Source: DATIUV01 sp049322755
Lineage (GTDB): Bacteria > Pseudomonadota > Gammaproteobacteria > Burkholderiales > UBA6910
Direction: 5' to 3'
DNA: 12,940 nt
NCBI GenBank assembly: GCA_049322755.1
Contig: JBMOQX010000015.1
Span: 1-12,940, forward strand
This document shows, one piece after another, positions 7,895 through 12,940 of the stretch. The number at the start of each line of letters is the position of its first letter. Within the stretch, counting starts at the first letter, position 1. Made by a program: the position numbers and the translations under genes. The notes beneath the pieces were generated by a model. The model saw only the letters and a program-made list of their open reading frames with translations, had not been told where the DNA came from and ran no database searches.

Positions 7895-8320
7895 TCAGTG
7901 TTGCTCGGGGGCGCAATCCCGCAGGATCCGCTCCAGACGCTCGCAGGCCTGCGCCGCATCGGCGGCCGAGGCGCACAGGATCTCGGGCAGCAGGGTGATC
8001 TCGATCAGCTCCGCCACGGTCTGGCCGTCGGCGTTGCGGTGGGTGATCCACCACACGCCGGCAAGCGCGGTCTCCTGCACCTCGGAAATCCCGGTGGCGT
8101 CCACTTCGGCGCGCACCTCGCCGCGGCCGAGGGTTTCGCGCAGCCAGTCGCGGTCCGCGTCCGAAAGCGGCAGGGCCAGCAGGTCGATGGCGGCGGCCGC
8201 TCCGGATTCCGCCAGCGCCGCGAGATGGGTCCGGATCTCCGCCAGCACCGCGCGCTCGTTGCCGGTGCGCGCCGCGACCGGCGCCAGAAAGCGCAACGGG
8301 ATCGTGCGCGGCCCGTTCAC
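7895..8320 (-). CDS. HupH/HyaF-like hydrogenase expression protein, single-domain form
   Basis: About 141 residues resembling the HupH C-terminal domain. The diagnostic stretch reads GEVRAEVDATGISEVQETALAGVWWITH, then N-x-x-G and ELIEITLLPEIL; I recognise this as the HyaF/HupH pattern, whose members help assemble the small-subunit Fe-S clusters. HyaF and HupH proteins are usually about twice this length with two related regions, so this is a short form. The GTG at 8320 overlaps the protease stop as GTGA and has GAGGGG eight bases upstream; a GTG nine bases earlier (8329) is the alternative. The hynS start follows after 19 bp. Role is inferred from family and operon position. Confidence 0.8.
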   Translation of the reverse strand: MNGPRTIPLRFLAPVAARTGNERAVLAEIRTHLAALAESGAAAAIDLLALPLSDADRDWLRETLGRGEVRAEVDATGISEVQETALAGVWWITHRNADGQTVAELIEITLLPEILCASAADAAQACERLERILRDCAPEQH

Positions 8321-8886
8321 GCGGTCCACCCCTCGATCAGGGCGCGCACCGCGCGGCAGGCCTCCGGCATCGCCGCCGCCACCTCGGGCGTCGGCGTGTC
8401 GCCCCAGTCCACGCGCCGGGGCTGGATCGCCACCAGCGCCCGTTCGGGCGGCAGGCCGTCGTCCAGCGCCAGCACCTGCAGCAGGTCGGCGAGGCCGACT
8501 TCGTGCACGCTGCGGCGGCTGCGCTCGGTGAGGAAACGGTCCATCGCACCACCGGTGAGGACGCGCAGTGTTCCAGGAACCGCGTCGAGCTCGGCGGCGT
8601 CCACCACGATCAGCCGTCCCGCGCCATGCAGGTCGGCGGCAAGGCCGAAGGAGAGGGTGCCGCCATCGACATACTCGACGCCTTCGGCGGGCGCCTCCGC
8701 CCGCCGCAGCGCTTCCACGACGTGGACGCCGACGCCTTCGTCGGCGAGCAGGGTGTTGCCGATGCCGAGCACCACGGTGCGGCCGCCCGCCCGGGCACTG
8801 GCCGGCGCGCGAGCGGTCGAAGCCGGCAGGCGATCGATGTTGGCGTGTGAGTCCACGATGACGTTGGCCCGGTTTTTTCTGTTCAT
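8317..8886 (-). CDS. Hydrogenase maturation endopeptidase (HyaD/HupD/HoxM, M52 family)
   Basis: Nickel-dependent check protease that removes the C-terminal tail of the large subunit once nickel is in place; its likely substrate is the HynL of this operon. The core begins at about residue 37 with VVLGIGNTLLADEGVGV, the glutamate of which is a nickel-sensing ligand in the family. VDGGT and VVDAAE follow, and HEVGLADLL supplies the conserved histidine. The 189-residue length includes an N-terminal extension of about 35 residues rich in Arg and Ala, where family members usually start just before VLGIGN. A GTG at the VVLGIG position is an alternative start. It is the first gene of the hydrogenase operon, and no good Shine-Dalgarno precedes the ATG at 8886. 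Confidence 0.92.
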   Translation of the reverse strand: MNRKNRANVIVDSHANIDRLPASTARAPASARAGGRTVVLGIGNTLLADEGVGVHVVEALRRAEAPAEGVEYVDGGTLSFGLAADLHGAGRLIVVDAAELDAVPGTLRVLTGGAMDRFLTERSRRSVHEVGLADLLQVLALDDGLPPERALVAIQPRRVDWGDTPTPEVAAAMPEACRAVRALIEGWTA

Positions 8887-8898
8887 TCTTGAACTGTC

Positions 8899-8904
8899 AC
8901 GTTA
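8899..8904 (-). promoter_or_regulatory. Candidate -10 element of the hydrogenase operon promoter
   Basis: TAACGT on the minus strand matches TATAAT at three of six bases, including the important first two and last. It sits exactly 29.5 bases from the centre of the FNR box, which places the box at -41.5 and the transcript start near 8892. The 5' leader would be only about five nt. The hexamer alone would not be convincing. Confidence 0.5.
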
Positions 8905-8926
8905 GGGAAGAGTTGCGTGAGGGGTT

Positions 8927-8940
8927 TTGACATGGATCAA
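8927..8940. promoter_or_regulatory. FNR/ANR-type operator
   Basis: TTGACATGGATCAA matches the FNR consensus TTGAT-N4-ATCAA at nine of ten positions. It lies between the divergent hydrogenase operon and the DUF3047 gene. Its centre is 47 bases upstream of the protease start codon and at the class II distance from a candidate -10. Anaerobic activation of the hydrogenase would fit the standard proximal cluster of HynS, and regulation of Thiocapsa hynSL by an FNR homologue is known. A CRP-like or DNR-type regulator with the same site preference is possible. Confidence 0.72.
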
Positions 8941-8985
8941 AGGGTCGCCCGGGCCCGCCGTAACCTGCTGGACCGGTGTGAAAAA

Positions 8986-9732
8986 ATGGCTCTCCGGCGA
9001 GGGCTGGCGGGACTCCTGCTGCTGGCGTTGGCCGGCGTCGCGCCGCCGCCGGCCGCGGCTGCCCCGGAGATCCTGCCGGTGGGGGAGTTTTCCGCCGCCG
9101 CGCCGGGGGCCGCGCCCCCCGCCGGCTGGGAGCCGCTCACTTTCGAGAACGTGGCGCGCCACAGCGCGTACCGGTTGCTGGCCAATTCGGGGACCACGGT
9201 GGTGCGGGCCGAGGCCCACGCGTCCGCATCGGGGCTGATCCGGCGTATCCGCATCGATCCGCGCGAATACCCGGTGCTGGAATGGCGCTGGCGGGCGGTG
9301 AAGCTCCCGCGGGGCAACGATCCGCGCACCAAGGCGGGCGACGACTACGCGGCGCGGATCTATGTCGCCTTCGAGTTCGATCCGCAGCGTGCCGGCGCGC
9401 TGGACAAACTCACCTACGAGGGCGCGAAGCTGCTCTTCGGCGCCTACCCGCCGGCGGGCAGCCTCAACTACGTATGGGACGCGACGCTGCCCGAGGGCAC
9501 GGTGTTCGCGAGCCCCTACACCGAGCGCAACCGCATCGTCGTGGTCACCAGCGGCAGCGCCCGCGAAGGCGAGTGGGTGAGCGTGCGCCGCAACGTGCTG
9601 GAAGACTACCGGCAGGCCTTCGGCGCCGAACCGCCGATGATCGAGGGCGTCGCCATCATGACCGACGCCGACAACACCGGCGGGCGCACCGAGGCGCTGT
9701 ACGGGGACATCGTGTTCCGGCGAGCACGCTAA
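8986..9732 (+). CDS. DUF3047 family exported protein
   Basis: A protein of about 248 residues of unknown function that I recognise as DUF3047. Diagnostic features are a WRWRAVKLPRGNDPRTKAGDD-like segment, ARIYVAFEF, a SLNYVWD segment and a C-terminal DADNTGG...YGDIVF. The N-terminus from the ATG at 8986 is a textbook Sec signal (MALRRG, then a Leu-rich core, then AAAAP), so the mature protein is periplasmic. An ATG at 8932 is preceded by GAGGGG with a 7-nt spacer and would add 18 residues, but these have less G+C-rich third positions, give an over-long signal n-region and overlap the FNR box. The start is therefore uncertain. It is divergent from the hydrogenase and no shared function is apparent. 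Confidence 0.82.
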   Translation: MALRRGLAGLLLLALAGVAPPPAAAAPEILPVGEFSAAAPGAAPPAGWEPLTFENVARHSAYRLLANSGTTVVRAEAHASASGLIRRIRIDPREYPVLEWRWRAVKLPRGNDPRTKAGDDYAARIYVAFEFDPQRAGALDKLTYEGAKLLFGAYPPAGSLNYVWDATLPEGTVFASPYTERNRIVVVTSGSAREGEWVSVRRNVLEDYRQAFGAEPPMIEGVAIMTDADNTGGRTEALYGDIVFRRAR

Positions 9733-9769
9733 CCCGGCGTCCTGGTTCCGTACCGTGATCGCCGCTTTG

Positions 9770-9793
9770 GGATGTCGGCGGACGCCGGCATCC
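9770..9793. repeat. GGATG-ended hairpin downstream of the DUF3047 gene
   Basis: GGATGTCGGC and GCCGGCATCC form a 10-bp stem (one G-T wobble) around the loop GGAC, 37 bases after the stop at 9732. No T-run follows, so it is not a canonical intrinsic terminator. It looks like a REP-type palindrome or a Rho-independent-like 3' end stabiliser. The rest of 9733-9874 shows nothing else I can name. Confidence 0.6.
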
Positions 9794-9876
9794 AGTCAGG
9801 CGGTGATCCGTAGGGAGCGTGCTTCCCGGCCACCGGCTCCCGCCGGCTGGACGACGCCGTTTTCGGCGGGCTGCTA

Positions 9877-9903
9877 GTGTCCCGAGTCGCTAATTCGTTG
9901 AAC
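9877..9903 (+). repeat. Left terminal inverted repeat of the MITE
   Basis: Begins GTGTCCCGAGTCGC immediately after TA and matches the right end at 23 of 27 positions. Confidence 0.8.
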
Positions 9904-10186
9904 AAAAGATGCGCGAGAATCGGCGACGCGCCGGAACGTGGAGCAGGGGCCCCGGTTTTCCGGGGATGCGACCGTAAAGGCGCGTGGGAGGACCGCGCAT
10001 CCGGCGCTCCACCGTCCCGCTGCGGGGTCGCTTCCAAGCCGACGGCGCTTGGAACCTGCTCCGCCCTGCGCGGGACACTTTGGCGCAAATCCTCGCCAGG
10101 TGTTCAACCGGGCTGCGGTTTGCTTCGCCTCTGGCGCCGATTTCGGCACTTTTGCGACGCAGACGCTCCCACAACGACGACGGATC

Positions 10187-10213
10187 GATCACCGAACTCG
10201 CGACTCGGGACAC
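10187..10213 (-). repeat. Right terminal inverted repeat of the MITE
   Basis: Reads GTGTCCCGAGTCGC on the minus strand, followed by TA on the outside. Its outermost base plus the TA complete the TAG stop of the receptor gene. Confidence 0.8.
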
Positions 10214-12396
10214 TAGAACGTCTGCCGCACGGTGACGCCGGCAAAGAAGCTGCGGCCGGGCGCGGGCTCGAAATAGCGGCCGTTGGCTTCGCCGACGATC
10301 ACGGAAGCCGCGTAGCGGCGATCGAACAGGTTGTCGACGCGGACAAAAGGCTCCACCGCCAGGTCACCCAGCAAGTACTTGAACCCCGCCCGCCAGGCGA
10401 GCGTGAAGAAGCTGCCGGCGGCGTCGGTATTCAGGTCGTCGACGTAGACCCTGCCCTTCCAGCGCGCCTCCAGCGCGGTATTGAAGCCGCCGGCGGCGTG
10501 GCGCCATGCGAGTTCGCCGAAGAATGCGCTCTTGGGCACGCCGGGAATGCGGTTGCCTGAGGGCACCACGGCGGGCGCGCAGGGCGTGCCGGTGCAGGTG
10601 GCGAAGGCGTCGGCGAACGTTGCGTCGAGCCGGGTGAACGCGCCGAAGGCGCGGAATCCGTGCGCCAGCAGCGCCTCGCCCGAGAGTTCGACCCCGAGCC
10701 GCCGGGTGCGCCCCGCGTTGCGGAAGCTGGTGCGTCCGCCCAGCGATTGCGCCACCACGATCTCGTCCTCGGTGCGGATGCCGTAGAGCGCCAGCGTTGT
10801 CACCGTCCTCGCGCCCCGCAGCTTGAGACCGGTCTCCAGGTGATCGCTGATCGCCGGCACGAGAGAAAAGTTGAGTCCGCTGCCGCCGTCGGGCCGGTAG
10901 AAGAGCTCGTTCAGCGTCGGCGTCTCGAACCCGCGGCCCAGCGCGGCATAGACGAAGAGCGCCGGCGCCGGCGCGTAGGAGGCGCCGGCGGCGCCGGTCC
11001 ACTCGCCGTAGCGCACGCGGCCGCTGTCGTCCGGATTGCCCGGCGCGACGTAGCGGTCATCCACCTCGAACTCCACCTCGGTGTAGCGCGCGCCGGCGGT
11101 GACGTTCCAGCGCGCCGCCGGCGTCCACTCGGCCTGCAGGTAGCCGCCGGTCTGGGTGACCGTGTCGATCTCGCTGCGGCGCAGGCGGCCGGCAGCGCCC
11201 AGCGTCGTGCCGACGAAGTTCTCGTAGCCGCGGCGGTCGTCGCGCGAGCGCTCGAGATCGACGCCGGCGGTGAGCGTTAGGGGACGGCCGGCGGTGTCCG
11301 CCTGGTGTACGTAGCGCAGGCCCGCACCGCCGAAGCGGCGATCGAAGTCGATCACGCCGCCGGCACTGGTGGGTGCCGCCTGCGCCGCCACCGGCACCGA
11401 CAGGAACTGCACCACGTCGCGGGTGCCGCCCCAGGCGGTGGCGATGAGGCGGTCGCCGCCGCCGAGCGCGTGCTCGACGCTCACGCCGGCCTGGCGGTTG
11501 TCCACACTCTTGCGCGTGTTGAACGCCAGCGCGCTGGGCGCCGCCTGCCGCGGGTCGGCCTCGAGCTGGGCGCGGGTGAGGCCTTGCGGGTCGAGGCTGT
11601 CGGGCTGGTCGAGGGCGTTGACGACCAGCGTCCCCACCGTATCCGGCCCGGCGGCGCCGGTGAGTTTCGCGTTCAGCAGGTTGCGCCGCGCGCGGCTGTG
11701 CTCGCGGTAGCCGTCGGTGAAGAAGCGCGACGCCGCGCCGTAGCCGCTGCGGCCGCTCTCCGCGCCGCCGCCCTCGACGCCCAGCCTCCAGGTGCCGAAG
11801 CTGCCGGCGCCGAAGGAGGCGGCGGCCTCCGGCGGCGTCGGCCCCGCGCGGGTGAACGCCTGGATTACCCCACCGGCGTGGTTGCCGTAGAGCACCGAGA
11901 ACGGGCCGCGCAGCACCTCGATGCGCTCGGCGGAGTCCAGGTCCACCAGCCCCGGCTGGCCCTGGCCGTCGGGCATCGTGAGGGGCACCCCGTCGGCCAC
12001 CAGGCGCACGCCGCGCACGCCGAACGCCGCGCGCGCGCCGAAGCCGCGGATCGAGATCTGCAGATCCTGGGCGTAGTTCTGGCGGTTCTCGGCGACGACG
12101 CCGGGCACCCGCGCCAGCGGCTCGGACAGGTTCACGCGGGGGCCGGCCGAATGGATCTCGTCGCGGGTCACCGTGGTGACGGACGCGGGCACTTCGGCGC
12201 TCAGGCGCTCGCTGCGGGTGGCGGAGACGCTGACTTCCGGCAGGCGTTCGAGCGCCTGCGCCGCCGCGCCGTCAGCCGGCAGCGCCAGCAGCAGCGCCGC
12301 CCCAAGGAGACGGCGCAGGAAGGCGGCGCGCGGCGCCCACCGCGGTCCCGGGCCGAGACCGGGCGGCCGCGCCGGGAGGCGGTGCAGGCCGAACAT
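10213..12396 (-). CDS. pqqU: TonB-dependent outer-membrane receptor, YncD/PqqU-like
   Basis: A 727-residue outer-membrane receptor: long signal region ending near GAAAQA, a TonB-box-like PEVSVSAT, a plug domain and a 22-strand barrel ending VRQTF, with the terminal Phe typical of OMPs. It closely follows E. coli YncD as I remember it: RGFGARAAFGVRG, TMPDGQGQ, VLRGPFSVLYGN-AGGV, FNTRKS, RRGYENF, APGNPDDSG, GRGFETPTLNEL and NGRYFEPAPGR. YncD was shown to import pyrroloquinoline quinone and renamed PqqU, so PQQ uptake is the best guess. I took the ATG at 12396; a GTG at 12414 is possible, and neither has a clear Shine-Dalgarno. The stop TAG lies at the edge of the MITE. Its promoter would have to lie in the fabH remnant. 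Confidence 0.9.
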   Translation of the reverse strand: MFGLHRLPARPPGLGPGPRWAPRAAFLRRLLGAALLLALPADGAAAQALERLPEVSVSATRSERLSAEVPASVTTVTRDEIHSAGPRVNLSEPLARVPGVVAENRQNYAQDLQISIRGFGARAAFGVRGVRLVADGVPLTMPDGQGQPGLVDLDSAERIEVLRGPFSVLYGNHAGGVIQAFTRAGPTPPEAAASFGAGSFGTWRLGVEGGGAESGRSGYGAASRFFTDGYREHSRARRNLLNAKLTGAAGPDTVGTLVVNALDQPDSLDPQGLTRAQLEADPRQAAPSALAFNTRKSVDNRQAGVSVEHALGGGDRLIATAWGGTRDVVQFLSVPVAAQAAPTSAGGVIDFDRRFGGAGLRYVHQADTAGRPLTLTAGVDLERSRDDRRGYENFVGTTLGAAGRLRRSEIDTVTQTGGYLQAEWTPAARWNVTAGARYTEVEFEVDDRYVAPGNPDDSGRVRYGEWTGAAGASYAPAPALFVYAALGRGFETPTLNELFYRPDGGSGLNFSLVPAISDHLETGLKLRGARTVTTLALYGIRTEDEIVVAQSLGGRTSFRNAGRTRRLGVELSGEALLAHGFRAFGAFTRLDATFADAFATCTGTPCAPAVVPSGNRIPGVPKSAFFGELAWRHAAGGFNTALEARWKGRVYVDDLNTDAAGSFFTLAWRAGFKYLLGDLAVEPFVRVDNLFDRRYAASVIVGEANGRYFEPAPGRSFFAGVTVRQTF

Positions 12397-12419
12397 TCTG
12401 CGGGAAAATCGCACGCTTT

Positions 12420-12815
12420 ACCGGGGCTCAGGCTATCGAGGCGGGGGCGAAGCGCGCCGGCGCGCCGATGGAGAAGGTGATGCTCACGGTGCAGCGCTAC
12501 GGCAACATGTCCGCGGCCACCGTGCCGGTGGCGCTGGTGGACGCCGTGGAGGCGGGCAGGGTAGAACCCGGATCATTGATTCTGACGCCGGCGTTCGGCG
12601 GCGGGCTCACCTTCTGCGCGCACCTGATCCGCTGGGGCCAGCGCGTTACGCCGCTCGCGAAAACCGATATCGACCTGCCGCCCTGCGAGAGAAGCGCGCT
12701 GGAGATCGTCAATGAAATCCGCGCCCGGAAGGATCCCCACGGCCGCTCGGCGGCGGGGCTCATGCAGCAGACGTACGCGGAGAACCGCGCCCGCGGCGAT
12801 GCAGCGCCGGAATGA
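12420..12815 (+). pseudogene. C-terminal remnant of a beta-ketoacyl-ACP synthase III (FabH-like)
   Basis: About 131 codons matching only the last third of a KAS III enzyme. EAGAKRAGAPMEKVMLTVQRYGNMSAATVPVAL corresponds to the region with the catalytic Asn (in YGNMSAA); AFGGGLTF and HLIRWG follow, then a C-terminal extension ending in HGRSAAGLM as in some betaproteobacterial homologues. The N-terminal two-thirds, with the catalytic Cys and the His of the PHQAN-type motif, are missing. Recognisable similarity stops near 12420, only 24 bases from the divergent receptor start. An ATG at 12468 could start a 115-residue product, but that could not be an active synthase. Confidence 0.82.
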
Positions 12816-12838
12816 AACTAGAACCTATCTCAAAATTA

Positions 12839-12867
12839 TTGAGTGGGTGAATTCGTATACATACAAT
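12839..12867 (+). promoter_or_regulatory. Candidate sigma-70 promoter of the IS transposase
   Basis: TTGAGT (12839-12844), a 17-bp spacer and TACAAT (12862-12867), matching four of six and five of six consensus bases. The start point would fall near 12874, essentially on the transposase ATG. Confidence 0.5.
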
Positions 12868-12874
12868 TGGCAAC

Positions 12875-12940
12875 ATGCTGCGATTGACGGATGCTCAATG
12901 GGAACGGATACGGGAGCATTTTCCCGAAGAGAACCTTCCC
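12875..12940 (+). CDS. IS5 family transposase, N-terminal fragment at window edge
   Basis: Twenty-two codons are visible, beginning MLRLTDAQWERIREHFPEE. The pattern L-T-D-x-Q-W-E-R-I...L/F-P is the characteristic N-terminus of IS5-family (IS427/IS1031-type) DDE transposases. The catalytic residues lie outside the window, so activity is unknown. No Shine-Dalgarno is evident before the ATG. Confidence 0.8.
   Translation, partial: MLRLTDAQWERIREHFPEENLP

Larger units (their letters stand above)
9875..10215. mobile_element. MITE-like element with 27-bp inverted repeats and TA target duplication
   Basis: A 341-bp element, TA to TA. The left end (9877-9903) and right end (10187-10213) are inverted repeats starting GTGTCCCGAGTCGC, perfect over 14 bases and matching 23 of 27. 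Both ends are flanked by TA, the target duplication expected for the IS630/Tc1-mariner superfamily. It contains no transposase; the interior has an 6-bp-stem hairpin (CCCCGGTTTTCCGGGG, 9950-9965). An open minus-strand frame of 107 codons runs from the first base of the right repeat (GTG) into the left repeat, but has no recognisable protein family. Removing the element restores a simple TAG stop for the adjacent receptor gene. Superfamily placement is inference from the TA and the terminal repeats. Confidence 0.8.
12821..12940 (+). mobile_element. Left end of an IS5-type insertion sequence, partial
   Basis: Base composition changes abruptly to A+T-rich directly after the fabH remnant. The probable IS end is GAACCTATCTCAAAATT from about 12821, preceded by CTAG/CTA, which fits the C-T-A-type targets of the IS5 family. 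An internal palindrome CTCAA-N5-TTGAG lies at 12829-12843. A transposase frame begins at 12875. The right end is outside the window, so the boundary and the target duplication cannot be confirmed. Confidence 0.75.

Noticed and set aside
9729..10088. Minus-strand frame through the hairpin and the left part of the MITE
   Set aside because: Arg/Pro/Ser-rich translation of repeat sequence, with no start signal or family.
9877..10560. Plus-strand frame starting in the left MITE repeat and running into the receptor gene
   Set aside because: It crosses the MITE boundary and lies antisense to the well-supported receptor; no protein family is visible.
12497..12763. Minus-strand frame opposite the fabH remnant
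   Set aside because: Antisense shadow; the plus strand has clear KAS III similarity.
1..12940. CRISPR array, tRNA or rRNA genes, riboswitch upstream of the receptor
   Set aside because: No regularly spaced direct repeats, no tRNA or rRNA-like segments and no cobalamin-type leader were recognised by eye.

Overview
This is a GC-rich (roughly two-thirds G+C) proteobacterial window, most likely from a beta- or gammaproteobacterium with a hydrogen- or sulfur-oxidising or otherwise facultatively anaerobic lifestyle. The inference rests on gene content: an Isp-type (group 1e-like) [NiFe] hydrogenase in the order hynS-isp1-isp2-hynL, an FNR-type operator, a V/A-type ATPase, a TonB-dependent receptor and IS5-type ends. 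No rRNA or other taxonomic marker is present, so the placement is tentative.

Layout. Positions 8886 down to 1 form one co-directional minus-strand block. In transcription order it holds a hydrogenase maturation protease (8886-8317), a short HupH/HyaF-like protein (8320-7895), the Tat-exported small subunit hynS (7875-6817), the membrane cytochrome b isp1 (6815-6129), the DsrK/HdrD-like Fe-S protein isp2 (6132-4774), a 197-bp gap carrying an interspersed inverted repeat, the large subunit hynL (4576-2804), and then, after only 43 bp, three V/A-type ATPase genes: a G/H-like coiled coil, subunit C, and subunit I cut by the window edge. Divergently, 8986-9732 encodes an exported DUF3047 protein. 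A near-perfect FNR/ANR box (8927-8940) sits between them, exactly where a class II FNR promoter for the hydrogenase operon would need it.

From 9733 to 10215 there is no convincing host gene. It holds a strong hairpin (9770-9793) and a 341-bp MITE-like element (9875-10215) with near-perfect terminal inverted repeats flanked by TA. The element inserted into the stop codon of the next gene and recreated it. That gene (12396-10213, minus) is a TonB-dependent receptor closely resembling E. coli YncD/PqqU, a PQQ receptor. Its 5' end abuts a truncated plus-strand remnant of a beta-ketoacyl-ACP synthase III (fabH-like, 12420-12815), followed at once by the left end of an IS5-type insertion sequence that runs out of the window. 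The right-hand third is therefore a rearranged, mobile-element-marked region.

How the genes work together. HynS-HynL oxidises H2 on the periplasmic side. Isp1 (haem b, membrane) and Isp2 (Fe-S and CCG domains, cytoplasmic face) would pass electrons to a quinone or thiol/disulfide-type acceptor. The protease removes the HynL C-terminal tail after nickel insertion. The hyp maturation genes are not here and must lie elsewhere. The adjoining V/A-type ATPase genes may be transcribed in part by read-through, but no direct functional link is visible.
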